Shown here: positions 55,649 to 63,845 of the stretch, in pieces | Layout of the letters: each line of letters opens with the position of its first letter | Numbering within the stretch: position 1 is the stretch's first letter | Origin: Roseovarius sp. ZX-A-9 | GTDB taxonomy: Bacteria > Pseudomonadota > Alphaproteobacteria > Rhodobacterales > Rhodobacteraceae | Assembly: GCF_028369135.1 (NCBI RefSeq) | Contig: NZ_JAPWHW010000006.1 | Span: 1-64,000, forward strand | Direction: 5' to 3' | Length of the DNA: 64,000 bases | Program-made: the position numbers and the translations under genes | Notes under the pieces: generated by a model | What the model was told of the DNA's origin: nothing | The model's input: only the letters and a program-made list of their open reading frames with translations | Databases searched by the model: none

Positions 55649-55846
55649 TCAGTTGCCGGTGACGGCATCTTCCACGGCTTCGGCAGCAGGTGCCGCACCT
55701 TCGATGGAAATAGTGACGTCATCGCTGCTGGTGCCGCCGTCATAAAGCAGCCAGCCAATGACGCCGACCGCGACGACAAGGCCGCCGACAATGAAGGCGA
55801 GGAAGCCGTTGCTCTGGCGCTGGCCGGATTGGACTTGATCGGACAT
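55649..55846 (-). CDS. Small single-pass membrane protein in the sarcosine oxidase operon
   Basis: A 65-residue protein with ATG at 55846 after AGGAGA. It has a short polar N-terminus (SDQVQSGQRQSNG), one membrane helix (about 16-38, LAFIVGGLVVAVGVIGWLLYDGG) and an acidic C-terminus. It lies between soxB and soxD, 64 bases after soxB and 108 before soxD. The good ribosome site and clear helix support it as real. It has no recognised domain. Confidence 0.72.
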   Translation of the reverse strand: MSDQVQSGQRQSNGFLAFIVGGLVVAVGVIGWLLYDGGTSSDDVTISIEGAAPAAEAVEDAVTGN

Positions 55847-55910
55847 GATGCGTCTCCTGATTGGGTACGTTTCACGGTCCCAACGCAGGTTTTTGCGGAA
55901 AGGTTCCTCA

Positions 55911-57155
55911 TCAGTGCGCCACCCCCGCCGCAACGCTTTCGTCGATGAAGCGGCCCTCGGCGAAACGGTCGAGCGAGAACGCCTCGGTCAGGGGCGAGTG
56001 TCCCTTGGCCATCAGTTCGGCAAAGCCCCACCCCGAGCCAGGGATCGCCTTGAACCCGCCGGTGCCCCAGCCGCAGTTCATGAACATGCCGTCCACTGGC
56101 GTCTTGGACAAGATCGGCGAACGGTCACCGGTCATATCCACGATGCCGCCCCATTGGCGCAGCATCTTGAGCCGCGCGATCATCGGGAAAGTTTCGACCA
56201 GTGCGCGGACGGTTTCCTCGATATGGTGGAACGCGCCGCGCTGTGTGTAGTTGTTGTACCCGTCCGCACCGCCGCCGATGACCATCTCACCCTTGTCGGA
56301 CTGGCTCATGTAGCCGTGCACCGTGTTGGCCATCACCACCACGTCCATGCATGGCTTGATCGGCTCGGACACCAGCGCCTGAAGCGCCACGGATTCGATC
56401 GGCAGACGGAAGCCCGCCATTTCGGCCAGATGGCCCGAATGGCCCGCCACGACTACGCCCAGTTTGTCACAGGCGATATCGCCCCGGTTGGTGGTGACGC
56501 CAGTGACTTTGCCGCCCGATTGGCGGATGCCGGTCACTTCGCATTTCTGAATGACGTGCATACCCATGGCCGAGCAGGCCCGCGCATAGCCCCAGGCGAC
56601 CGCATCGTGACGCGCGGTCCCGGCCCGCGCCTGCCAAAGCGCGCCCAGAACCGGATAGCGCGGCCCGTCGAGATTGATGATCGGCACCAGTTCCTTGACC
56701 CGCTGGGGGGTGATGAATTCGGTCGTCACACCTTGCAGCGCGTTGGCATGGGCGGTGCGCTCGTAGCCGCGCACCTCGTGCTGGGTCTGGGCCAGCATCA
56801 TCACGCCGCGAGGGCTGAACATCACGTTGTAGTTCAGATCCTGGCTCATCGTCTCGTAAAGGCTGCGGGCCTTTTCGTAGATCGCCGCCGAGGGATCCTG
56901 AAGATAGTTCGAGCGGATGATCGTGGTGTTGCGGCCAGTGTTACCGCCACCCAGCCAGCCCTTTTCGAGGATCGCCACATTGGTGATGCCGAAGTTCTTG
57001 CCCAGGTAGTAGGCCGTGGCCAGACCATGCCCGCCGGCACCGACGATGATAACGTCATATTTGGCGCGCGGTTCCGGCGAGGCCCAGGCGCGCTCCCATC
57101 CGGTGTGGTGGCGCAGAGCCTCTCGGGCGACGGCAAAGGCTGAATATTTTTTCAT
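55911..57155 (-). CDS. soxB: Sarcosine oxidase beta subunit
   Basis: A 414-residue FAD/FMN flavoprotein of the DAO family. The FAD motif VIIVGAGGHGLATAYYLGKNFG is at residues 35-56. The segment GTARHDAVAWGYARA (about 179-193) contains the histidine equivalent to that linking FMN covalently in Corynebacterium sarcosine oxidase. The C-terminal motif WGTGGFKAIPGSGW contacts flavin. The ATG at 57155 gives the family length; the open frame continues upstream but is antisense to ccmI. This is the first gene of the operon. Confidence 0.96.
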   Translation of the reverse strand: MKKYSAFAVAREALRHHTGWERAWASPEPRAKYDVIIVGAGGHGLATAYYLGKNFGITNVAILEKGWLGGGNTGRNTTIIRSNYLQDPSAAIYEKARSLYETMSQDLNYNVMFSPRGVMMLAQTQHEVRGYERTAHANALQGVTTEFITPQRVKELVPIINLDGPRYPVLGALWQARAGTARHDAVAWGYARACSAMGMHVIQKCEVTGIRQSGGKVTGVTTNRGDIACDKLGVVVAGHSGHLAEMAGFRLPIESVALQALVSEPIKPCMDVVVMANTVHGYMSQSDKGEMVIGGGADGYNNYTQRGAFHHIEETVRALVETFPMIARLKMLRQWGGIVDMTGDRSPILSKTPVDGMFMNCGWGTGGFKAIPGSGWGFAELMAKGHSPLTEAFSLDRFAEGRFIDESVAAGVAH

Positions 57156-57204
57156 GCGGGGCCTCGATGACAGGGGATTCGGCACAGCCGGTTTCACAGA
57201 CCGG

Positions 57205-57280
57205 TATGCGACATGCCCGGCCAGAAATGGATACATAATGCGGCGTCCGGCGCGAAATATGCGACATCGAGATGTCACAT
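57205..57280 (-). promoter_or_regulatory. Candidate operator array upstream of soxB
   Basis: TATGCGACAT occurs twice as direct repeats at 57205-57214 and 57258-57267, 53 bases apart (about five helical turns). The second copy is part of an inverted repeat GACATC-GA-GATGTC (57263-57276) whose flanks also match (ATG/CAT). It lies 50-125 bases upstream of soxB and close to the divergent ccmI start, so it could control either. Confidence 0.6.
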
Positions 57281-57356
57281 GGGGGCAGCAGCGACACCGT
57301 GCCCCTTTTTTCCTGTCCAGCGCGGCGCTATGTGGGGGCAAGAGCAGGGAGCAATG

Positions 57357-58583
57357 ATGATTTTCTGGACCCTCACAGGCGCGCTGGCGCTGGCTGTCAG
57401 TGCCGCCATTGGCGCCGCGCTGATGCGCGGGCGCGTGGGCGACGCGCCGCCCGCAGCCTATGACATCGGCGTTTACCGCGATCAGTTGCGCGAAGTGGAG
57501 CGCGATCAGGCACGCGGAGTGCTGACCGAGGCCGAGGCCGGGCGCGTGCGCACCGAAGTTTCGCGCCGCATCCTTGCCGCCGATGCCCAGTTGCAGCGCG
57601 GCGGCGAGACGGGCGGGCAGCCGCCGGTTGCGGGCCGGATCGTGTTTGCGCTGGCGACGCTGGCATTGGTCGGCGGGTCGCTCGCGCTCTACAGCCGGAT
57701 CGGGGCACCCGGCTATCCCGACCTGCCACGCGAGGCGCGGCTTGCGGCGTCGGACGAGGCGCGCTCCGCACGCCTGAGCCAGGCCGAGGCAGAAGCCCGC
57801 GCCCTGCCCGCCCCGGCACAACCCGAACCCGCCCCGGAATTTGCCGAACTGATGGACAAACTGCGCGCCGCGATGCAGGAAAACCCCGACGATCCGCGCG
57901 GGTTGCAACTGCTGGCACGCAACGAGGCCATGTTGGGCAACACAAGCGCCGCCATCGCCGCCCAGAGCCGCCTGATCGAGGTCAGCGGTCCTGCCGCGCG
58001 CGCGGATGACTACGCCTTTCTTGCCGATCTGATGGTGACGGCGGCGAATGGCTATGTCTCGGCCGAGGCCGAAACCACCCTGCGCACGGCGCTGGAGCGC
58101 GATCCGGGCAATCAGACCGCGCGGTACTACCTTGGCCTTTACCTTGCTCAGGTGGACAGGCCCGATGCCGCATTCCGCCTCTGGGACGGGTTGCTGAAGG
58201 ATAGCCCGGCAGACGCGCCCTGGGTGCCGCTCATTCGCGATGCCCTGCCCGAACTGGCGTCCATGGCGGGGGTGAAATACCAATTGCCGCCGCCAGGCGA
58301 TACAGCCGGCCCCAGTGCCGCCGATGTCAAAGCGGCGGGCGCGATGAGTGCCGCGGACCGGATGGAGATGATCCGCGGCATGGTCGCGGGGCTGTCGGAC
58401 CGGCTGGCCAACGAGGGCGGCACGGCCGAAGAATGGGCACAACTGATTTCCGCATACGGCGTTCTTGGAGAGACAGAGCGCGCCAAGGCCATCTGGGGCG
58501 AGGCGCAGGAAGTCTTTGCCACCCGTCCCGAGGACCTTGAAACGGTGCGGGCGGGCGCGATCCGCGCCGGGGTGGCGCAATGA
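57357..58583 (+). CDS. ccmI: c-type cytochrome biogenesis protein CcmI
   Basis: A 408-residue inner-membrane apocytochrome chaperone. Two membrane helices (about 1-22 and 91-111) flank a cytosolic loop with the Glu/Arg-rich leucine-zipper-like VYRDQLREVERDQARGVLTEAEA. A periplasmic TPR-like region follows (FAELMDKLRAAMQENPDDPRG, and further repeats) that captures apocytochrome c C-termini. Two adjacent ATGs (57354, 57357) exist; the second has better spacing to GGGAG. The stop overlaps ruvX (ATGA). Confidence 0.92.
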   Translation: MIFWTLTGALALAVSAAIGAALMRGRVGDAPPAAYDIGVYRDQLREVERDQARGVLTEAEAGRVRTEVSRRILAADAQLQRGGETGGQPPVAGRIVFALATLALVGGSLALYSRIGAPGYPDLPREARLAASDEARSARLSQAEAEARALPAPAQPEPAPEFAELMDKLRAAMQENPDDPRGLQLLARNEAMLGNTSAAIAAQSRLIEVSGPAARADDYAFLADLMVTAANGYVSAEAETTLRTALERDPGNQTARYYLGLYLAQVDRPDAAFRLWDGLLKDSPADAPWVPLIRDALPELASMAGVKYQLPPPGDTAGPSAADVKAAGAMSAADRMEMIRGMVAGLSDRLANEGGTAEEWAQLISAYGVLGETERAKAIWGEAQEVFATRPEDLETVRAGAIRAGVAQ

Positions 58584-59056
58584 TCTTCGAGGATATCGAG
58601 GGCTTCGTGCAGGTACTGCCTCCGATGCGCGCGCTGATCGGCCTTGATCTGGGGGACAAGACTATCGGCGTGGCCATCTCGGACCGCTCACTGTCGGTCG
58701 CAAGCCCATTCGAGACGATCCGCCGCCGCAAATTCGGCCTTGATGCCGCGCGCCTGCTGGAGATCGCCACAGGCCGTGAGGTCGGCGGTATCATCCTTGG
58801 TCTGCCGCGCAACATGGACGGCTCGGAAGGTCCGCGTTGCCAATCCACCCGCGCTTTCGCCCGTAATCTGACGCGGCTTACCGACCTGCCCATCGGCTAC
58901 TGGGACGAGAGATTATCCACGGTTGCTGCCGAAAAAGCGCTGTTGGAGGCGGATGCGTCACGTAAACGTCGCGCAGAGGTGATCGACAACATAGCCGCTT
59001 CCTATATCCTTCAAGGTGTGTTGGACCGTTTGCATCATATGAAGGACGCGCTGTGA
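58580..59056 (+). CDS. ruvX: Putative pre-16S rRNA nuclease / Holliday junction resolvase RuvX (YqgF)
   Basis: A 158-residue RNase-H-fold nuclease. Catalytic acidic positions appear in LIGLDLGDKTIGVAISD (Asp near residue 23), in the Glu region YWDERLST and in VIDNIAASYILQ. YqgF family enzymes process the 5' end of 16S rRNA or act on DNA junctions. Coupled to ccmI upstream and DUF1289 downstream by 4-base overlaps. Confidence 0.93.
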   Translation: MIFEDIEGFVQVLPPMRALIGLDLGDKTIGVAISDRSLSVASPFETIRRRKFGLDAARLLEIATGREVGGIILGLPRNMDGSEGPRCQSTRAFARNLTRLTDLPIGYWDERLSTVAAEKALLEADASRKRRAEVIDNIAASYILQGVLDRLHHMKDAL

Positions 59057-59319
59057 GAGACGAGACAAACGACAAATCCGACGGTGCGAATATCTGGAGC
59101 CGCAACGAAGTCGAGAGCCCTTGCATCCGCATCTGCGTGGTGCATCCCGAGGCGCGGATTTGTACCGGCTGCAACCGGAGCATCGACGAGATCAGCCGCT
59201 GGTCGAAGATGACCGATGAAGAGCGCGCCCGGATCACCGCGGAATTGCCGGGGCGCACGGCGCTGTTGCGCAAACGTCGCGGCGGGCGTGCGGCGCGTAT
59301 GGCGGGGCGCGAGGGATAA
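59053..59319 (+). CDS. DUF1289-family cysteine-rich protein
   Basis: An 88-residue protein with the DUF1289 signature SPCIRICVVHPEARICTGCNRSIDEIS (four cysteines, about 24-42), suggesting a small metal site, and a basic C-terminus. The GTG start overlaps the ruvX stop. Family function is unknown. Confidence 0.9.
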   Translation: MRDETNDKSDGANIWSRNEVESPCIRICVVHPEARICTGCNRSIDEISRWSKMTDEERARITAELPGRTALLRKRRGGRAARMAGREG

Positions 59320-59359
59320 CCTCGCGCATGACGCGCTGAACCAAGACGGCCCGCGCCGC

Positions 59360-60148
59360 TTATGGAAGCGTCAGCCACCCATCATCCGACCCCGACAGTT
59401 CCGGCCTGAAATAGGCGATCATCCGGCCTTCCTCGGGCGCCTCGGCCCCCGCGCCCCAAGGCGCGACACCATGCAACGCCAAACGGTGCACGAGCGTCGC
59501 CTCGCCCGGTCTCGCAGGCAGTTCGACCCTGCGGCAGATCTCAAAGACCTGCGCGCGGGTATAGGTGTAGATTTCGGTCAGATCGACCTCGCCCCAACGC
59601 TCTGGCGGTGTGTGGCGCAAAGCGCGGGCAAACGCGCCGCGCATGATCTCGTGGCTGCCTTCCCAGACCACCAGCGGGCTGGCCTCGGCACTGGTCTGCG
59701 TCAACGGTAGTCCGAGGATATAGGCGTGCCGCTCTTTCAGCATCCGTCGTCGCTCTGGCCCGATCGCCAGTAACCCGTCCACATGCGCCGCATCGCGCCG
59801 GAACCTGTAGCGCGCCGCGCCTTCGCCCTCGCCCTCTCGCGGTTTGGGGTAGCCGGGATATGTGACCGAAACCTGGCCAAGGTGCAGGGGCAGCCTGCCG
59901 TAGAGATCAACCGCTTGCTCATAGCCCGGCCCAACCAGCGGCCCCGACCCGTCAAGCGATCCATCCGCTGCGTTTGGCAGCGCATCGACACCCACGAACC
60001 ACGTACCGGCGCATTGCAGCCATTCCGCGCGGAGGACCGGATCGGCAACCGCCACCAGTGCGGCCTCGCGCGCTGCGGCGGCCCAATCGGCAACCTCGGG
60101 AGTGCAGGCAAAACGCGCCCAGCCCCGGCGCAGAAACCCCTCTACCAT
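59360..60148 (-). CDS. PhyH-like Fe(II)/2-oxoglutarate dioxygenase candidate
   Basis: A 262-residue protein. A possible HxD metal pair (HVDGLL, about 137-139) and a later His in TLVHRLALHGVAPWG (about 220), plus WEGSHEIMRGAF in between, follow the phytanoyl-CoA dioxygenase-like cupin pattern HxD...H. If correct it hydroxylates a small substrate. It overlaps the 3' end of the tauE-like gene by 7 bases; the ATG at 60148 is chosen for this coupling, since a longer frame simply runs antiparallel in the neighbour's coding region. The assignment rests on motifs only. Confidence 0.65.
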   Translation of the reverse strand: MVEGFLRRGWARFACTPEVADWAAAAREAALVAVADPVLRAEWLQCAGTWFVGVDALPNAADGSLDGSGPLVGPGYEQAVDLYGRLPLHLGQVSVTYPGYPKPREGEGEGAARYRFRRDAAHVDGLLAIGPERRRMLKERHAYILGLPLTQTSAEASPLVVWEGSHEIMRGAFARALRHTPPERWGEVDLTEIYTYTRAQVFEICRRVELPARPGEATLVHRLALHGVAPWGAGAEAPEEGRMIAYFRPELSGSDDGWLTLP

Positions 60149-60966
60149 CCCGCAGCCTTGCGCAGCATGTTCAGCGCCACCAGCGTCAAGAACACTCCAA
60201 AGGCCCGCTTCAGCGGCTTGGGGTCCATCGCATGCGCCAACTTTACCCCCCAGGGGGCAGTGATCAGAGTCATCGCAATCACGATGGCAAAGGCCACAAG
60301 GTTGACCGCGCCCACGGTCAGGGGGGGCCGATGCGCCGGGGCGATCTCGAAGAACAGGAACCCCGCCACCGACGGCACCGCAATGGTCACGCCAAAGCCC
60401 GCCGCCGTTGCCACCGCGCGGTGAATGGGCACCGCATGAAGCGCCATCAGCGGCACCCCGAAGCTGCCTCCGCCGATCCCCATCAAAACCGACAGGAACC
60501 CGACAGCCGGCGACAGGACAGCGCGCCGCAGCCCGACGGGCATCGCATCTGCCAGCTGCCATTCCGACCTGCCGAATGCCATGTAAAGCCCTACGATCAA
60601 TGCCAGAATGCCAAAGATCGCCTGCAAAGTGCCGGACCGCAACCCCGCCGCAACCGCGACCCCTAGGATCGCACCGATCGCGATCCCCGGCGCCCAGCTT
60701 CGCAGGATACCCCAATCCACGGCCCCCTTCGCATGATGGCCGAGGACCGAGCGGACCGACGTCACGATGATCGTCGCCAAAGAGGTCGCCAGACACATTT
60801 GCATCAATTGTGGCCCATCATAACCAAGCACCTGGAATGCATAGAAAAACGACGGCACAAGGATGATGCCGCCACCCACCCCCAAAAGGCCCGCCAGCAC
60901 GCCCGCAAAGGCCCCGATGGCCAGCAGCATCGCGCCCATGCTCAGCAGCAATGTCATGTCCGTCAT
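60142..60966 (-). CDS. Sulfite exporter TauE/SafE family permease
   Basis: A 274-residue membrane protein with about eight helices and two family repeats (GVLAGLLGVGGGIILVPSFFYAF at residues 23-45 and SVLMGIGGGSFGVPLMALH about 160-178). Such proteins export sulfite or organosulfonates, or import small acids; the substrate is unknown here. It follows dusA by 176 bases. Confidence 0.92.
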   Translation of the reverse strand: MTDMTLLLSMGAMLLAIGAFAGVLAGLLGVGGGIILVPSFFYAFQVLGYDGPQLMQMCLATSLATIIVTSVRSVLGHHAKGAVDWGILRSWAPGIAIGAILGVAVAAGLRSGTLQAIFGILALIVGLYMAFGRSEWQLADAMPVGLRRAVLSPAVGFLSVLMGIGGGSFGVPLMALHAVPIHRAVATAAGFGVTIAVPSVAGFLFFEIAPAHRPPLTVGAVNLVAFAIVIAMTLITAPWGVKLAHAMDPKPLKRAFGVFLTLVALNMLRKAAGW

Positions 60967-61142
60967 ATTCTGCAGTCCTCCGGCCGTTGGCGCGTTAGAG
61001 CAAGTCGCGTCAATTCGACTTCACCCGTCACCGCGAGCGCATTTGCCTTGCAAAGGCTTGCGCACGGCCACGGGCGAATTCTCGAACCTTGCGAGACGCA
61101 CCACGCTATAGACCGGGAATCGCGCCACCGGGCAACGGGTAA

Positions 61143-62165
61143 TTATGCCGCGCAGCGTTCCGTCACGTGCAGCAGGGCCGCCTCGACCAGTTCCGGCCCT
61201 GCGCCGGGTTTTGATGCGCCCTCGGATATGGCGCGCCGCCAGCCGCGCGCGCCGGGCCGGCCAGCGAACAGGCCCAGCATGTGCCGCGTGACCTGATGCA
61301 ACCGCCCGCCAGCCGCCAGATGCGCCTCGATATAGGGCAGCATGGCCTGCACCGCACCCTCGGGGGTGGTATCGGGTGCCGTCCCGCCGAAAATCCGCCG
61401 GTCCGCGGCGCACAGCATATCGGCAGGCTGATGATAGGCGGCCCGCCCGATCATGACCCCGTCCAGCCCCGCCTCCAGAAACGCCTCGGCCTGATCAAGG
61501 CTGTCGACCCCGCCGTTGACGGACAGATGCAGCGCCGGAAAAAGCTGCTTCATCTGCATCACCAATGGATAGTTCAGCGGTGGGATATCGCGGTTTTCCT
61601 TGGGGCTCAGCCCATCGAGCCACGCCATGCGCGCATGGATCGCAAAGCGCTCCACGCCCACGGCCCCGACCTGTGCAATGAACTCCGGCAAGACCTCTTC
61701 GGGCACCTGATCATCAACACCGATCCGGCACTTGACGGTCACTTCCACATCCACCGCGTCGATCATCGCAGCACAGCATTCAGCCACCAGCGCGGGCGAT
61801 TTCATCAGCACGGCGCCGAATGTGCCGGACTGGACCCGGTCCGAGGGGCACCCGACATTCAGATTGATCTCGGCGTAGCCGGCCGTCTGCCCCAACCGCG
61901 CGGCCGCTGCCAACTCCTCTGGGTCGGAACCACCCAGCTGCAACGCAACAGGATGCTCGCGCGCAGAATGGTCCAGCAAATGCAGCGCCCCGCCCCGCAC
62001 CAGAGCCGGCGCCGTGACCATTTCCGTATAAAGCAGCGTCTCGCTGCTCAGCAGCCGGTGCAGCACGCGGCAGTGCCGGTCGGTCCAATCCATCATGGGT
62101 GCGACGGAGAGACGAGAAGCCCGCCGGACGCCCGAAATCCCTTGTTTTGCTGGATCTACGCTCAT
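61143..62165 (-). CDS. dusA: tRNA-dihydrouridine synthase A
   Basis: A 340-residue FMN enzyme that reduces uridines 20/20a of tRNA with NADPH. The TIM barrel starts LSVAPMMDWTDRHCRVLHRLL; the catalytic cysteine is in NLNVGCPSDRVQSG (about 102), and FAIHARMAWLDGLSPKENRDIPPL and NGGVDSLDQAE (flavin phosphate region) follow. The ATG at 62165 has GTCAGGTG upstream. The 5' end of dusA is a known integration site of phages and islands, which matters for the odd sequence just beyond. Confidence 0.94.
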   Translation of the reverse strand: MSVDPAKQGISGVRRASRLSVAPMMDWTDRHCRVLHRLLSSETLLYTEMVTAPALVRGGALHLLDHSAREHPVALQLGGSDPEELAAAARLGQTAGYAEINLNVGCPSDRVQSGTFGAVLMKSPALVAECCAAMIDAVDVEVTVKCRIGVDDQVPEEVLPEFIAQVGAVGVERFAIHARMAWLDGLSPKENRDIPPLNYPLVMQMKQLFPALHLSVNGGVDSLDQAEAFLEAGLDGVMIGRAAYHQPADMLCAADRRIFGGTAPDTTPEGAVQAMLPYIEAHLAAGGRLHQVTRHMLGLFAGRPGARGWRRAISEGASKPGAGPELVEAALLHVTERCAA

Positions 62166-62479
62166 GGTCACCTGACCCACTTCCCTCTATTTCGGGGCCT
62201 TTTGACCCCGTTTTTGGGGGTGGTGCAACAAAATGTTGCACCGGGCCCGAATTGTTGCACCGCTCTCCAACTCCTCCGGAGCCTCGCCGCCTCAATGCGA
62301 AGGCGAGGTCTCCGCCGGAAGCGCCGGTGAGAGATATCGAACCCTGGACAAAGTTCCAACCGGCGCCCGCCGCCCGGTTCGATCTCCCGAACATCGGCAA
62401 CAATTTTCCGGAAGGAGGCCCGAATGGGTACCAGCCCTCCTCACGGAATTCTGTTCTTGTCGGAAGCGGGGAATCTGAG
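62166..62479. other. dusA upstream region with palindromes
   Basis: Two structures stand out: CGGGG...CCCCG then TTTTT (62193-62215) reads as a plus-strand terminator though no plus-strand gene precedes it, and GGTGCAACA-AAA-TGTTGCACC (62222-62242) is a perfect 9-bp inverted repeat, with another TTGTTGCACCG half at about 62252. The rest has no gene. It may hold the dusA promoter or an island junction. Confidence 0.5.
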
Positions 62480-62653
62480 TTTTCACACAGCCTCGGCCCA
62501 TTGCTGCCGTTCGTCAGCTATACCTATACAAACAAGGGCAATCCTTTGACGGTCTCATTGCCTGACGACGTAGGCGATTATGAAGCCCGATATTTTTCAG
62601 GCCAAGATGGCGTTGTCCTGGGTGCAGGCTCGCTGACGGTCACAGCAGACTGA
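62480..62653 (+). pseudogene. C-terminal remnant of a VWA/Ig-like domain protein
   Basis: The frame ends with PFVSYTYTNKGNPLTVSLPD and YEARYFSGQDGVVLGAGSLTVTAD. This resembles the C-terminal Ig-like repeat (YxxRYxxGQ...LTVT) of VWA-domain proteins in Rhodobacterales. The upstream sequence in the same frame loses any domain character and no start or ribosome site fits, so it looks like a decayed 3' fragment. Similarity is from memory of the family pattern. Confidence 0.5.
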
Positions 62654-62689
62654 CCACGGTGATGGGACTCGTGTGGCAGAAGCTTGGGG

Positions 62690-63181
62690 TTAGCTATCGG
62701 CTTGACGTGCGAGAACAGTCGCACGTGCCCGTTTGACCGCAAACCAACCGCCAACAAGACCGGTAAAGATCAGGCCCGCCGAACAAAACAGTGAGAGCCA
62801 GAAGTAACGTGTAAGATAGCCCAAATCGACCGCGCTTTGCTTGGGGTCGTCTGGCAGATACCAAACGTCAATCGGGCCGCCCTCGCTCAGAGTGTCGAAA
62901 AGCTGTTCTCTGACACGTTGATTCCCACGGTTATACGGATCGGCTTCGGTGGCGAAGATGTAGGCGACATCGTAGGTATTTGGCTTGTTCGTTATGGTCT
63001 CGTGCAAATTGGTGACTTCACCGACCACCTTGATGCCGCTGTCCGAGAATGCGGCCGCTGTCCGATAGTCGGACATCTTGAGCATCCCAAGCCCGATGCC
63101 CGCAATGATAAGCAATGGGTAGACCCATATTTGTTGACGCCACATCACGCCGGTCACTGTCTGTTTCTGTCCGTCCATCAT
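62690..63181 (-). CDS. DUF3592 domain membrane protein
   Basis: A 163-residue protein with two membrane helices (about 15-35 and 125-150) flanking an extracytoplasmic beta-rich domain (TAAAFSDSGIKVVGEVTN, VWYLPDDPKQSAVD), the DUF3592 layout. Function is unknown. Base composition is visibly less GC-rich than the core genes to the left. It follows the upstream secreted-protein gene by 18 bases, so both probably share a transcript. Confidence 0.8.
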   Translation of the reverse strand: MMDGQKQTVTGVMWRQQIWVYPLLIIAGIGLGMLKMSDYRTAAAFSDSGIKVVGEVTNLHETITNKPNTYDVAYIFATEADPYNRGNQRVREQLFDTLSEGGPIDVWYLPDDPKQSAVDLGYLTRYFWLSLFCSAGLIFTGLVGGWFAVKRARATVLARQADS

Positions 63182-63199
63182 AATGTCCTTTGCACCATG

Positions 63200-63781
63200 T
63201 CAGCGCGTCAGGGTCACAGCGCGCCAACTCTTCACCGGCATCCCCTTCACGATGGCTGACGTATGAAAAATCCCATACATTTGATCAGGGCCGACGACCA
63301 TCAAGCGCAGGGTCATATCCATCGTAGTGCCATCAATTGTGGCCTGTGTCCGACCGATCAGGCGGGCAAGGTTTTCAACGCCACATCCCATCAACGTCTC
63401 AACGTCAGATGACGACAGCATCGGAGCAGGAACGCCGTCTTTGCTCGCGTGAGCCTCAAAGCTCCAGGGAGGCTCGTCTGCCCAGTTAAACACAACGGGC
63501 TGCTGTGCCTCCGGGTGCGTGCCCACAAGCCCGCCATTTGGCGACATCTCGATTTGCATCGTTTCAACGTCACCACTTGCAGGAAAAGGCATCGTCATTG
63601 GGCCTGAAATCACATAGCCCGCATGATGCGTAATCTGCCAAGGGCCGACATACATGAGGCTGATCTTGTCCCAGGCTTTGGGTGAACCGTAGTTGCAGGC
63701 GACATTCGGCTCCGCCTGCGCAGCGGATGACGCCAACAAAGCGGATGCGATGCAGCAGATCAATGAAAAAGCCTTGGTCAT
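63200..63781 (-). CDS. Hypothetical secreted protein
   Basis: A 193-residue protein with a clear signal peptide (MTKAFSLICCIASALLASSAAQA, cleavage after AQA near residue 23). Two mature cysteines (NVACNYG and LMGCGVE) might form a disulfide. No known domain is recognised. The ATG at 63781 is chosen for the signal peptide; an upstream in-frame start adds a polar extension. It is upstream of the DUF3592 gene. Confidence 0.72.
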   Translation of the reverse strand: MTKAFSLICCIASALLASSAAQAEPNVACNYGSPKAWDKISLMYVGPWQITHHAGYVISGPMTMPFPASGDVETMQIEMSPNGGLVGTHPEAQQPVVFNWADEPPWSFEAHASKDGVPAPMLSSSDVETLMGCGVENLARLIGRTQATIDGTTMDMTLRLMVVGPDQMYGIFHTSAIVKGMPVKSWRAVTLTR

Positions 63782-63845
63782 TGTCTCACTCGCTTGTCGT
63801 TGGCGGGTTGCGTTCGCGTTTTTGACGCCATGAGGATGCGCCGCT

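Noticed and set aside
57156-58580. N-terminal extension of the soxB frame through the divergent gene
   Set aside because: It is antisense to ccmI and lacks domains; the real SoxB sequence starts at 57155 with the expected family length.
60149-60796. Upstream extension of the PhyH-like frame
   Set aside because: It is in another frame of the TauE/SafE gene on the same strand and has no family similarity.
62300-62410. tRNA-like T-loop sequences (GGTTCGAT and ATCGAACC)
   Set aside because: The neighbouring bases do not form a T stem or cloverleaf on either strand.
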